Notes: generated from the letters alone by a model not told the origin. Positions 23,485 to 34,150 are shown, counted from the first letter of the stretch. The stretch is DNA of 64,000 nucleotides from Acanthosepion pharaonis (GCA_903632075.3 CAHIKZ030000391.1:617501-681500), one strand, 5' to 3'. Numbers and translations are program-made.

Positions 23485-24025
23485 TACGTTACAATCATAG
23501 TGCCCACGTTCCAACAATGGGCCGTACCGACATTTTAAAGGTTCAGTTGTTAAGTCCTTGAGAAGTATACTTTACATGATTCCAAAAGAGGACAAATTTT
23601 TCCTCCTCGGTGACTTCAACGCCCGAGCTGGTGCAGACCTGGAGTAGTTTCAGGAGATATGGCGTCAGGAAAATCAACACCAATTGTCTACTGCTTCTCA
23701 AAATTTGCACCGAGTTTAATCTTTTTATCTCCAGCATTCAATTCAAGCAGAGGGGTGATCATGTTACTACGTTGATACATCCCCGTTCACACCAGAGCCA
23801 TCTCATTGTGTTATCGTACGCAAGAGAGATATGCAGGATGTTCATAACGTTAAATCGCTTCGAGGTGCGGATTGTTGGACTGATCATGCCCTAGTGAAGG
23901 CCAAGGTGAATTTTGTTCTTGAACTAGTAACTAGAGAAAACAATGGAAAGCCTCCTGAACGTCTGAATGTTGCGAAACTGCACTCCCCGGAAACGCGAGG
24001 AATCACTAAATCAATAACTTGCTGA
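23485..24025 (+). pseudogene. LINE endonuclease, C-terminal part
   Basis: Carries KFFLLGDFNARAGAD at 23590-23634 (catalytic D and N) and later RGADCWTDHALV near 23855-23905 (SDH-equivalent motif). Frames shift in between and a stop follows the first motif. Confidence 0.8.
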
Positions 24026-24119
24026 AATCAATGGTACATCATCATGGGACTCATTGAGGAAGAATATATATAAAGCAGTTGAGGAAATTTGAGGTAAAAA
24101 CCCAGCAAAACATCGAAGT

Positions 24120-24467
24120 TTGACGTTGCAAAAAGGCCTGTCCAAAGAACAACACAGTAAACTGTGCAAGGTGCTCAAAGATGCAAAAGCAGAAGCTCAG
24201 TCTGCACTTCGAACTATGCAGGAAAAATGGCGGTCAGAGCTAGCAAATGAAATACAGAATGCAGCGAATTCAAATAATAACAAGCAGATGTACTACTTGA
24301 TGAAACAAATATTTGGTCCCAGATCCACCAAAATTGCTCCTCTCAGAACAGAAGATGGCAATAATGTCCTCACAGACATGGATAGCATGGCTAATAGATG
24401 GATGAAACAGCTACTGAACAGGCCTTCAAATATGGACCCTGAGGTTCTCGAGAAAATACTGGGCTAA
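24120..24467 (+). pseudogene. LINE linker between endonuclease and RT
   Basis: A 115-codon open stretch reading ALRTMQEKWRSELANEIQ, then QIFGPRSTKIAPLRTEDG and WMKQLLNRPS. These blocks are typical of the region before the RT in this LINE group. It is the longest uninterrupted frame of the element. Confidence 0.8.
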
Positions 24468-25609
24468 GATCTGCGTGACATTGAGGGACTCAACATGGGC
24501 AGGATCGTTGGGGTTGACGGCATTTCTGATGAGGTATTCCGTTACAGTGGAACACATTTTGGTTAACTTATGCCTGGTATTATTATAAAGGTTTGGAGAG
24601 ATGGAGTAGTGTCAAAAGAATGGATGGATGCAACAATGATACCTATATATATATATATATATATATAATGATAAAGGTGCCAGGGAATTATGTGGTAATT
24701 ATAAAGGGATTGCTGTCCTTTATTCGGCACGTAAGATCTTAGCCTCTGTTCTTCTATTAAGATTAAACCAGAGCATAGTTTACAATATACTGCCTGAGTT
24801 GCGCTGTGGTTTCGGCCAACATAGAGCGACTGTGGATATGATTTTTACAGCACAATTCCAGGAAAAAGAGCTGTTAACAGGCAGACCAATTTCAAATATT
24901 TGTAGATCTGAGATTCTTCCTGAAAAAGCCTGTGTCACTTTTAGCTGTATGCTTACAGGGCCCATTAAACTTGAAAATGGTGTCAAGCAGGGGGATCTGG
25001 CTCCTACACTGTTTTCTATCTACTTTGCAATTGTGCTGCTTGATACGTTCGAGGACTGCCATTATGGTATTATGATAAGGTACAGATCAACTGGCAAGAT
25101 TTTCAACATACGTAGGTTTTCAGCAAGGACAAAAGTCTTTTTGAGTTTAGTGCGCAACCTTCCCTATGCCGATGACGTTGACCTGGCTGCACACAGAATT
25201 TAGCAAGCACAGGAGTTCATGGATAAACTATCAGGGTCATGTATAGCTTTTGGATTGTCTATCAGCCTTGAAAAGACAATGTTGATGTATCAACCGACTC
25301 GAAGAATTCAGTATATAGCAATTTATATTGATGGTAGCCGATTTGGCATAATAAAAACATTTGCATACCTTAGTAGCACCCTCAACCGCCACTGCTCTCT
25401 TGACGATGTGATAAAGTTACGGATTAAGGAACCCTCCGATGCAGCATTCAGGGTCCGTGTCTGGATTCAGAAGGGTATAAAAAGTAGACAAAAAGTAAAA
25501 TATATAATACCTGCGGCATGTCATCTCTGTTATTTTCATGTCAGACATTGGTAGTCTATCTTAGACATCTGAATATACTGGAATGTTTTCATCAACGCTG
25601 CCTTCGGCA
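24468..25609 (+). pseudogene. LINE reverse transcriptase, inactivated
   Basis: Recognisable are GVDGISDEVF, a fingers block ending DATMIPIY, then NYKGIAVL, LRCGFGQHRATVDMIF, GVKQGDLAPTLFSIYF (about 24979-25026) and the active-site box YADD at 25165-25176. The segment with the first catalytic Asp (motif A) is missing between about 24890 and 24955. Distal thumb sequence continues to 25609, where the long LTR insertion cuts the frame. Confidence 0.85.
24643..24667. repeat. TA tract inside the RT frame
   Basis: A (TA)n tract interrupts the RT finger region after MIPIY. It adds Ile-Tyr codons without an apparent frame change. Confidence 0.85.
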
Positions 25610-25866
25610 TGTGACGTCGTCCCCTGGTCGCAGCGCCAACTGTGACGTTCTATCCTGATCTACCACGGCAGCAGTTGTGACGTCCCCAAACAGCACCAAT
25701 TGTGAGGTCATCGCCGTGGCGTCAGCTGTTCGCTCCTCGCTGCTTCGTTCGGGTGTCGCTGCTCCAAACGTGACGTCCGCCTGTCGCATCAGTCGTGTTG
25801 TCTCGTCCTGTGACGACCAACTGTCTTGGTATCGGTCGCGGCACCCAAATGTGACATTCTAACCTT
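25610..25866 (-). repeat. Seven copies of an LTR-end/PBS-like module
   Basis: TGTGACGTC-like words start at 25610, 25641, 25676, 25701, 25769, 25809 and 25850, most preceded by a GC-CCAA-like box. On the minus strand each reads GACGTCACA followed by TTGG-GC-GCGACC. That resembles the 3' end of an LTR joined to a tRNA primer-binding site. Spacing is irregular (25 to 68 bp). Confidence 0.65.
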
Positions 25867-26376
25867 TTGGTGATTCGGGTGGGAATCTGGTTAGATTTGA
25901 TATCAGCCTCGTCGTTCCCAACTCGCTTCCAACGCCTGGTTACCAAGGTAACTGCATTGATCTCCAGTCTGCCTACCCACGTTGTGAATTGATCTTAGGC
26001 AGACGAGATCAATCAGTAGTCGGGGCCGTAATGCAAACTGAGTTCAACGGGGTGATACCACACAAATATGCATAAAAGAAAAGAAAATGAAAACTCAAAA
26101 AGTTCAAAGTATCAAAGAAAAAGGTAACAAACTTTATGTCTAGTTGTTCGATACATAGGACTGCATCTATCTCCCGACCCGTTCTGTGGATTGTGACACG
26201 TCGTTTTCCGTTAGGCAAGTTTTTAACGCTTCGTTGTTTGCTCTCTAAGAAATTGGTGTTTCGGTCTGTCTTTGGATGAAAGTCGAAAAAAAACTTATTT
26301 CGGTGGTCTGGATCTAAGTCAAAATAATTGTTCTTGGGTTGAAGAGGAGTCCGGAATCTTGGTCAGCTGAACTCAC

Positions 26377-26442
26377 TGGAACTGCTGGAACTCAACTCTG
26401 GAACTGCTGGAGCCCGAACTCTGGAACTGGAGGAGCCCGAAC
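26377..26442. repeat. Short repeats in LTR insertion
   Basis: The word CTGGAACTGCTGGAACTC and variants (CTCTGGAACTG, GGAGCCCGAACT) recur two to four times. They lie next to the inferred minus-strand transcription start. Confidence 0.6.
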
Positions 26443-27509
26443 TGATTTCTGCTCGTAGGGGCTTCGCTTTTATGGACGCCGACCAAAACCGGGGTGGGTC
26501 TGTCGGCGTCGGGGGTTCCTCGATAATTCTAAATACATACCCACCTCTTTTTATTTCTGGTTAGGGATTTTCCTCTTTTTTCCATTTTGGGAAACTTTCC
26601 TCACTCCCCACTTTCTCACCATACTTCAGAGGGCGTGAACTGCCCTCCCACTTCTTCGTAGCAGCTTATCATACCTATACTCTGGATGAGGCGTCGACAG
26701 CCTCCTTCGTGCGTCACGTGATCACCACTTGACCAATGATGTCTTAGTCGGGCGTGGACGAATCCGCGGCTTTGTTTCAGGAAGAAAAAAAATATCTCGC
26801 TTAACTAAAAAAATTATCTCTTCTCTTTCCCTTTTCTTCCTCTTAATCGCCGTTATCATTTTTCTAGCCGCAAAACGGGACAATATGACAATGGCGGTCA
26901 TAACTCTTGTTCTACACGTGATTTTCGTCAGGTATTTTATCGCTAATTATCAGAATGGGTGGTCTTCTTAACACGGCCTCAAAAAAGAAACATCTCCAAA
27001 GTTTCAGTCAGTCTGTCGCTTCGAAGAAAGAAGAAAAAACACTTCTGGGTCCCCATTCATTTTCCCCCGGTACATATTTCTGATAACATAATTTTATTAT
27101 CGTAGGCCAAAGAAGTTCTGCGGCAAGAAAATCGGTCAGTGTGGTTACTTCGTGTGTGTCGCGATTAATTTTTCCATATCTACCCAAAGTCCCTGTTTTT
27201 CGTCACTTATCGAAATAACATTTTCACTTGAATTTTTCTTTGGCCAGTCGACCAGCAGTTTTGTTTACGTACCCCTAGATAACACAGCCGTTATCAAAAC
27301 ACATCTGATTCTTTCTTTCTTTCCCTTTCTTTTTACTCAGAGTTTCCCTGTCATTGTAATGACACCCTTTCGCCATTTGTTACTTATCAATATATTTATT
27401 GTCTCTTAGCCGTGTGTGTGTCTGCTTATCACCAACGATTCGTCACGCCTTTCTTTCTGTCTTCTTTTCTTTCTTGTCCTTTTATGCCTCGTAAATGGTG
27501 CCACAGGCA

Positions 27510-28065
27510 TGTGCTTGAAATCCACGATGTCTCACACCGTTGATACTGTTGTTCTACAAAGAGCCAATTCCCTCTGTGTGGAAGCAGTTATACACAAGCA
27601 CAGATGGCAATGGTTGGGACATATCAGTATGGTGGTTGACAATTCCAAAACTATTAATGTATAGATAATTGGAAAAGACAGCAAAACAAGCCGAAACTTC
27701 GTTAAAAAGACTGCCTAAAAGAGTCACTATACAAGTGCAATATTGATCTGGATAACTGGGAGACTGTAGCTGAAGAACGAGTTTCTTGGAGAGCTTTCAT
27801 GAAGCATCACAAAAATATGCAGAACCAAAGAGAGGGGTTCGGAAGTGATCTCTGAATTGACATGTGGTGCCAACATGGACATGTGCCCAATACAATCGGA
27901 TATGTCTGTTCAGGGCTTGTCTGCTCATTTACCATAAATCACCCTAACACAATCTATGACGATTTCGTGATGGCATGCTTTGAATGCCCAACAAGCTAGG
28001 TCGGGCCTGTCAATGCATAGGAAAATGCACATAGGAAGTGATGATGATCAAAGTCAACATCCATC
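27510..28065 (+). pseudogene. LINE C-terminal region and 3' end
   Basis: The block VLQRANSLCVEAVIHKHRWQWLGHI near 27550-27625 is the usual post-RT motif. It is followed by NIDLDNWETVAEERVSWRAF near 27740-27800, both degraded by stops. The 3' part ends around gtgatgatgatcaaag, a short GAT-rich tail typical of such LINEs. Confidence 0.75.
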
Positions 28066-28238
28066 ACCCTGAGATGATTTGATATCTCACATATGTTACA
28101 AGAAGTGCAGATCAATGGTTGCCTTTATGAGCCACTCTCGTTCACTTAACCGATGAATGCAGTGTCGTGTGAGGAGTTTAACTAAAGGGCTGGACAATGT
28201 CAGTGATGGTCATACTAGCTTTGTGAGTCGACAGCCAC

Positions 28239-28241
<3 letters not shown>
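28066..28241. other. Unassigned, possibly LINE 3' UTR
   Basis: No motif; bounded on the right by a TA/TG array. Confidence 0.3.

Positions 28242-28319
<78 letters not shown>
28242..28319. repeat. (TA)n(TG)n microsatellite
   Basis: About 16 TA steps, then about 22 TG steps. Confidence 0.95.
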
Positions 28320-28321
<2 letters not shown>

Positions 28322-28365
28322 TAAACTTTATCTCAACAATACACACATGCACATGGCAATATGCA

Positions 28366-28745
28366 TGGGTATGGCCGAGTGTTTAGAACGTTCGATTTTC
28401 AACCATGATACGCGAGTTCGAATCTGAGTATGGTCGATTTATCAGTGAGCGCTGTCTTTGAAAAGTACCTGAACGCCATACCATGTATCAACCCAATGAT
28501 TGTGAATGAAATTGGAACTATTGTTGTGCTAGCACGAAGTCACAAGTCAACGTGACCGAGGGTTGACGCGTACTGGACTGGTTCAGAATTTTGATCACTC
28601 CAGGCAATTCAGCCTCTCCCATAAACTGTAGCAAAACTCAGTATATTTGCCGCATAAACCACAGGTGTTTTATATCGGTGTTGAACCAACGCGGATGAAC
28701 CTGAGTAAGATGCTGACGGTCACCCGTTATAGATGCCCAAAATAA
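28366..28745 (+). repeat. tRNA-derived SINE, well preserved
   Basis: A-box-like TGGCCGAGTGTTTAG near 28372 and B-box-like GAGTTCGAATCTG at 28414-28426 have tRNA spacing. About 300 bp of body follow. The last 110 bp, from TGATCACTCC, match the copy at 46.35-46.73 kb and the fragment at 18.7 kb. This defines a family with three members in the window. Confidence 0.75.
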
Positions 28746-29300
28746 TATATGTATGTGTCGGTATTATTTGATTTTATTTAATTCCGGTGTCCGGCGTATT
28801 CGAATAACCTTCCTTTCTTAGGTGCCTGTCATGTTATTTAACTCACAGCTGGAGGGAGAAGCGAAGAATTCATACCTTTTTCAAGGGAACCTAACGAACA
28901 CCATTGGTGTTTGAATTCTGCTTATCCCGAACAGTTATCCATCACACTACCCGCACTTCGAAGCTTACAGCGCCAGTTGTAACCACAAGAAACTACGAAC
29001 CTGAAATATTTTATGTGTAATATGAGGCCTCCTCCAAAGGGAGATAATCAATAGCAGGCCAGTCAAGATTCGCCAGATTGATTGCTGACAGGGCAGGTTT
29101 TGCGTACGTAACGCTAGATACGAAAGGAAATTGAAGCAATTCCCCTTCAGCATCCATGTACACAAATTCGTTCCTATTTAAATGTTATCATTCCGTAAAA
29201 ATATCATATGTGTTTATTTTCATCTCAATTAGAAATTGCAGGGTTATCTATTAGAAATGACGCACATTATAGGACATGAATAAATCGTTTCTGAAATGTT
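28746..29300. other. Unassigned sequence
   Basis: No recognised element or credible gene. Confidence 0.4.
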
Positions 29301-29302
29301 AA

Positions 29303-29306
<4 letters not shown>

Positions 29307-29348
<42 letters not shown>

Positions 29349-29789
29349 AGTTGTTGGGAGTGTTCCCCGCGTGTGTGTATTCGAATAAAGACAAACACAG
29401 TTGTAGGGATAAATACTGGTATATTTGTAAGAGGTAATAACAACAGAGTGATTAGTAATAAGGAACGCCGGTTAGTAACTAACAATAGCAAAAGTCTATA
29501 GTCCAACGGTATGTAATGGTAACCTGACCCTTCACACTACACCTTCACACTACACACCTACTCTCTCTAGCACTGACTTATATCCTAGAGGGATAAGTCC
29601 ATTCTCAGTCATAAGGTGGGTGCGCCCCAACAATATATATATATATACAAGTCTGTTCAGAGGCCGGAAAAATACCTTACCACAAGATGGACGTCTATCA
29701 AAAAGTGATGAAATTAATAGATAAAAAAGGACATTGATAAAAAGGACATGGAGGACAGAAAATTTTGTATCTTCCAACCTGAAGAGAAA
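29307..29789. other. TA array followed by LTR-like sequence
   Basis: (TA)n at 29307-29344, then TTGTTGGGAGTGTTCCCC and an AATAAA at 29385. The start resembles an LTR terminus (compare TTGTTGGGAACAAG at 60.57 kb), but no partner LTR is visible. Confidence 0.3.
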
Positions 29790-29856
29790 TCAAAAAACCA
29801 AGTCATGCGGTTACATAAAGTGTTTTTGTTCCTTTTTTTTCCCATATATATATATT

Positions 29857-29891
<35 letters not shown>

Positions 29892-30020
29892 GGAAATATA
29901 GCCTTTCATGTGCTATATTCATGGGATAAATTATCAATATGAGAGAAAGAACATTTAAATGTAAAAGGAACATTGAAGTCAAAGAGCTGACGGTCAAAAC
30001 CAAGTCTATTGTTATATAAA

Positions 30021-30079
<59 letters not shown>

Positions 30080-30233
30080 GAAGAAATATAATTCTTCAAG
30101 TGTGCTATATTCATGGGATAAAGTGACAATATCAGAGAACGTAATTGTAAATATAAAAGGAACATTGAAGTCAAAGATTTTGACGGTCAAAACCAAGTCT
30201 GTGAAACGGTTACATAAAGTTTTTTTGTTCCTT

Positions 30234-30308
<75 letters not shown>

Positions 30309-30491
30309 GAAATATTTCTTTGTTGTGCTATATTCATGGGATAAAGTGCTTTCAATATCAGACTCTGAGAAATAAATATAGTGAAATTGAAGTCAACACT
30401 TAGAGGCGTCAGTCTGTTTCATGTTAGATGCAATCGTCAGGCTTGGCGATTGTATATCTAGCATGAAATAGCCTGTCGCCTTTAAGTGTTT
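29790..30491 (+). repeat. Three to four related segments separated by TA arrays
   Basis: Segments at about 29790-29850, 29889-30025, 30078-30237 and 30306-30400 share the words tgctatattcatgggataaa, ggaacattgaagtcaaag, acggtcaaaaccaagtct and cggttacataaagt. (TA)n tracts divide them at 29857-29888, 30026-30077 and 30238-30305. A simple reading is tandem duplication of one segment with its TA tract. Confidence 0.75.
30395..30491. repeat. Hairpin of about 44-bp arms
   Basis: AACACTTAGAGGCGTCAG on the left pairs with CTGTCGCCTTTAAGTGTT on the right, around a loop near 30437-30446. One arm recurs at 40.10-40.15 kb, so this is a dispersed element end. Confidence 0.75.
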
Positions 30492-30501
30492 CGTTGTTGA
30501 A

Positions 30502-30504
<3 letters not shown>

Positions 30505-30550
<46 letters not shown>
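30505..30550. repeat. (TA)n array
   Basis: Simple TA repeat followed by four GTAT steps. Confidence 0.95.
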
Positions 30551-30562
<12 letters not shown>

Positions 30563-30959
30563 GTATGTATATATTTATTTAAATAAAAAGAAAGGACATT
30601 AAGATAGTTAATAAAGCGAAAGAACAATAAGGTAGTTAAATAAAACGTATTCTAACCCGAATATCTTCGCCACAAAATCTTTAAGTATGCAAACAGAAAA
30701 AATGCCGTAAGAATTTAAAATAAAATAACCCCAAAACCCCAGACGACATGAATTTAACGGATATCAGAATTCGTTGAAAAATACATCCCCACCCGTAACT
30801 AAACCCTTTTTTGAACGTAACAAATAACTGATACAACAAAATTAATAAAAATGAACACGCTACCATCCCTTGCCTGGATGATTGGTAACTCTGTATCCTT
30901 GGTAACCGTAAATTATGAATATCCCTTGCAGTTAAAACTCAGTAAATTAAAAAATGTAA

Positions 30960-31099
30960 GCTACTCCAAAATTCGCTTCAGGATGAAATGGAACTAATGT
31001 TTTTAATTTAATTACAAAATTAAATTTATTTCTTTTTTAGCTTCATTTTTGAAACATGGTTAGATTTGTAGCGAAAAATATTTTTAAATCAGTTAATTT

Positions 31100-31105
<6 letters not shown>
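30960..31105. repeat. Dispersed AT-rich repeat, copy 1
   Basis: The words attcgcttcaggatgaaa, ggaactaatg and aaatcagttaatttataa align with 43.65-43.81 kb in the same order. No coding capacity. Confidence 0.55.

Positions 31106-31176
<71 letters not shown>
31106..31176. repeat. (CA)n(TA)n microsatellite
   Basis: About 14 CA steps, then about 22 TA steps. Confidence 0.95.
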
Positions 31177-31179
<3 letters not shown>

Positions 31180-31261
31180 GGTTTAACAGCAAGATTGTTC
31201 AAATCGTGTAATAGAATGGAATAAAAATCTAAAATCTAAAAATTCATTAAACGAAATGAGT

Positions 31262-31490
31262 TTCTTTTTTCCAGGTTTTCAGATAAAACTTTTAGCCATT
31301 TTGACAACATTTCTCCTGGACAGAAAGTTAGAAATTTAGAGAGGGCGGGGATCATCTTGAATAAGTTGGAAAATGATCCTGGATGTCTTCTGTTAAACTT
31401 GCAGAGTAATTATATATTCTTATTTCTCAAAGTAGGGTCCAATAGTATTATAAAACCCCCGGATAATTCGAATAATCACTTCTAAGATTT
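31262..31490 (+). other. Exon-like repeat, copy 2 (splice-acceptor-like start)
   Basis: TTTCTTTTTTCCAG is followed by an open frame FSDKTFSHFDNISPGQKVRN extending about 65 codons. The acceptor-like run and the first part match the minus-strand copy at 4.27-4.46 kb. Family not recognised. Confidence 0.4.
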
Positions 31491-31504
31491 CCTCTGTCCC
31501 TTTT

Positions 31505-31605
31505 TCCAGCCATCGGTCTTGTGAGTATCACATTTTACAAACCCTACTTCCTCATTATGTCCCCTCGAACTCTCAACTACCTCTTCCGATATGGTATCGC
31601 CTGAA
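31505..31605 (-). pseudogene. LINE C-terminal fragment
   Basis: The complement of ttcctcattatgtcccctcg parallels the LINE fragment at 42.98-43.22 kb (GHIMRK-type motif). It is short and diverged. Confidence 0.5.
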
Positions 31606-31635
31606 TTTCCCCAAATCTGTCTCAATATCAAGTAA

Positions 31636-32341
31636 TGTGAACGACTACAATAGAGCAAATATTAAGAATGATATTTTATATAAATGGGGTTCCCAAAACA
31701 TTGCTAACAGACAATGCATCAGAATTTTACGATGAAGATTTATGTAATTGTTTGAGGCTGATCGGCTGCTTCCTTTATAAAACAATACCATAATCTGATG
31801 TGATTGCGGAAAGAATGGTGCAGACAGTAAAAATAGGATTGAAGGCATTTTCCCCAAGCAGAGATTCTATAGACAGGGACTTACCAAGGTTACTGCTTAG
31901 TTACAGGTCGATTCTACATGCTAACAGATTGCAAAACCTGTATGCGTTAATGGGAATGAAAATGAGGTCTTCATTAACAATATCTTACTCGACAAATGAA
32001 AAGATCTAGTATAAAAAAGACAAAGTAGCAAGTCTTGAGAGAGCAGGCAGTGGGGACATAACGAGGCCCTTATATCAAAGAAAGGGAAAAGCCTGATAGC
32101 TCATTCTGATCAATTACGATCCAGAATTGAAAAGGGAGACGTTGTGATGGGAGAAGATCTTGACGGAGAAGAAAGGATGAGTTCTTCAGATCAGGATATT
32201 GCAATAGAAGACACGTCTATGAATGATAGCAGAAATGACTCGGACATGAAAGAAGATGAGATGAGACAAATATCTTCATTAAAAAGAACACGATATAAAC
32301 CTCAAGGGGGGGAGATGAGGAAAGAGTTTTGTAGAGGTTGA
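31636..32341 (+). pseudogene. Gypsy-type integrase remnant (pol 3' end)
   Basis: The block PKTLLTDNASEFYDEDL near 31695-31735 carries the second catalytic Asp of the DDE integrase core. DVIAERMVQTVK near 31797-31832 carries the Glu, followed by DLPRLLLSYRSILHANR. An in-frame stop sits just before the Glu block. A charged tail (DGEERMSSSDQD) then ends near 32341. In Gypsy elements this is the last part of pol. Upstream RT and protease are absent. Confidence 0.8.
32304..32315 (+). promoter_or_regulatory. Polypurine tract candidate
   Basis: AAGGGGGGGAGA lies directly after the charged pol tail, where plus-strand DNA synthesis is primed in LTR elements. Confidence 0.55.
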
Positions 32342-32700
32342 AAAATAAGGAAAGGCATGAAAACTCTTCGATTCAGGGACGTGTAATGTCATCGGCGAAC
32401 AAGATTTTAACTACTTGTTGGTTATAGGAGATGTAAAGAGTCAGAGAAAGTTGAGTACTGATCATGTGTCGTAGAACAATACTATACGTCGATGATATTT
32501 AGCAAAACTGGATATATTAGTATGCTTTATAACAATTCTTTGGTTAAAAATTTCGTGACAGATCTTTGCATAATTAATTGTTCTAGGGAATTGTTGTCGA
32601 ATGCTAGAGAATACCGGCCATTCGAGGGATGGATATATAGGATCGGAGATATTCTCGGGGGTAGACATTTTCTTCCATATAGGTATGCTCAATCTAACCA
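32316..32700 (+). mobile_element. Candidate 3' LTR of the Gypsy remnant
   Basis: Starts TGAGG just after the polypurine tract, with TATA-like GGATATATAGGATC near 32626. The 3' boundary is unclear because an (AAT)n tract begins at 32700. No 5' LTR is present for comparison. Confidence 0.4.
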
Positions 32701-32733
<33 letters not shown>

Positions 32734-33590
32734 CGTATCTTCCGTATTAGTTTTTAGTACTTCGTTATTAATGTCTTAATACGCGTTTAGAATATTTTTT
32801 ACAGATTCCCATCAAAATAGAGTTGATCGCAAATACCAGAGGAGGCTTTATAATACTTTGATTTGCTCACTGGTAAGGCTTGTGGATATGTTTGTGCAGC
32901 GCTACAAATTTTCGTATGCTTCCTTGGAGTAACGTCGATCGCAGACAATGGCTGTAGGACAACTAATCGACACACGAGACAATAGTGTCTGGGCGTGATA
33001 AAAATCTGATACAATCACGGATGATGCAATATTTTTCAAGGCCAAACAAATTTCAACATGCACCTTGAAAATAGATTCGTATTACTGCACACCACTGCAA
33101 ATGACTTAAACTGAGAAGAAATAGAAATCTATTACACTCTGGCACTTCGGTGGGTCTAAAACTGACCGTATGGTGAAAGAAAGGAAACTAAAGCGTTTGC
33201 TTCAAATAATTTGCACAAAGGTATAATTGACAGAACAAGTGAAATGCTACACTATTTGGCGATGCGAGAAGAAAAAAACTACGTAAAGACGAAAAACGAC
33301 ATAATAGGAGGACTTCTTACGTAAAACAGTTATTCTCCGAATGACACTAGATTGCCGCCCTAAAGATACATCATATGCGTTAGACATAATGATTGGTGCC
33401 AGATAGGCAGGTTGTTCGGAGGCATAATGTTTGATATCAGGTAGGCATAATGTCCGTAGACAATGTATCCGTAGGCCAACTGTTAGCACACGCCCGAATA
33501 TATGGAGACAGACTAGAATATATGACCCGATGTCAGAATATACGCCTTCTTTTCCAGAATTATGATATATATCATTGTTTTTGCAAATAG
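32701..33590. other. (AAT)n tract and unassigned sequence
   Basis: (AAT)n at 32701-32733. The word GGCATAATGT recurs near 33421 and 33443. No gene recognised. Confidence 0.4.
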
Positions 33591-33596
33591 TCAGCG

Positions 33597-33714
33597 GCTT
33601 ACGGCTATATTACGTTGAAACACTGATTCTCGTACGATCACCGAAGTTAAGCAAAGTCGAGACTGATCATTACATACATGAGTGACCGCTTTGGAATATC
33701 AGGTGCGGTAAGTT
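33597..33714 (+). pseudogene. 5S rRNA pseudogene (or 5S-derived SINE head)
   Basis: Aligns over its full length of about 118 bp to a metazoan 5S rRNA. It has the 5' stem GCTTACGGC, then ATATTACGTTGAA, TCTCGTACGATCACCGAAGT, TAAGCAAAGTCGAG, GAGTGACCGC and TGGAATATCAGGTGC. The internal control region (box A AAGTTAAGCA, box C near GAGTGACCG) is partly kept, but substitutions such as TACATACATG for the normal loop make function unlikely. A tRNA-like module follows within a few bases, as in composite 5S/tRNA SINEs. Confidence 0.85.
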
Positions 33715-33885
33715 AAGATGGATGGCTGATCTAATGGATAATGTCTCTCAATTGGAAATCGGAGACTTGAGTTCCAATTCAAGTTGGGTTCGTTATATTC
33801 ACGTAAGAGTGCTGATACCTTTGGCAACTAGTACGAAATTATTCTAGAGGGATAAACTTATACCACGTCGAATTGCTCTTTTGTT
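33715..33885 (+). repeat. tRNA-derived SINE module
   Basis: A-box-like ATGGCTGATCTAATGGATAA and B-box-like GAGTTCCAATTC near 33769. The tail (TATATTCACGTAAGAGTGCT) matches the SINE at 1.3 kb. It resembles a tRNA-Arg-type sequence and lies directly after the 5S relic. Confidence 0.65.
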
Positions 33886-34150
33886 TATAAGGATTTATTA
33901 AGCATAGCTTAGATGTGACAAAATCTGTAAATATGGAGGACCCAATGAAGAACGAACTCACAATTTGGTCATAACTCGTGTAGCAAGACAAACCTGCTAA
34001 AGATCACACCACGTCAAAGTGCCCAAATACATTTATTAAGACGAGATTAAGGAGCGCGAAGGCTGATCGAACTCACTACTCAGTTGTAACTGAATGAGCG
34101 AGTCGAGCTTATTAACCATTACACCACACTGAAGGGCGTGCCCAACTAGG
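33860..34150 (-). repeat. Two to three tandem tRNA-like SINE modules, antisense
   Basis: On the minus strand, 34150-34040 reads GGTGTAATGGTTAATAAGC (A-box region) and GAGTTCGATCAG (B-box). 34020-33940 has GGTGTGATCTTTAGC and GAGTTCGTTCT. A third partial A-box region (GGTATAAGTTT) lies near 33862. Spacing is about 125-145 bp. The same family occurs at 41.93-42.03 kb. Confidence 0.6.

Larger units (their letters stand above)
25610..27505 (-). mobile_element. LTR-type insertion of 1.9 kb with ggca target duplication
   Basis: The LINE frame stops at 25609 and resumes at 27506. GGCA occurs at 25606-25609 and again at 27506-27509, a 4-bp target duplication. The insert begins TGTGACG and ends CCACA, so it has TG/CA ends. 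On the minus strand a TATA-like CATAAAAGCG lies at 26467-26476, which suggests U3 to its right. No gag or pol is present. It is either a very long solo LTR or an LTR plus leader left by recombination. Confidence 0.75.
22918..27900 (+). mobile_element. Decayed non-LTR retrotransposon (LINE) with two LTR insertions
   Basis: In order: apurinic-type endonuclease (22918-23163 and 23485-24025), linker (24120-24467), reverse transcriptase (24468-25609) and C-terminal region (27510-27900). Insertions at 23164-23484 and 25610-27505 interrupt it. LINE proteins nick target DNA and prime reverse transcription there. Many stops, frameshifts and a lost palm segment show this copy is dead. The frame style matches the LINE whose fragments are often annotated as craniofacial development protein 2-like. 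Confidence 0.85.

Noticed and set aside
26729..27664. Short plus frames inside the LTR insertion as host exons
   Set aside because: They lie within a block whose limits are set by a target duplication and show no domain. The last one overlaps the LINE C-terminus.
33597..33714. Functional 5S rRNA gene
   Set aside because: Too many changes in stems and in the internal control region, a single copy, and SINE context.
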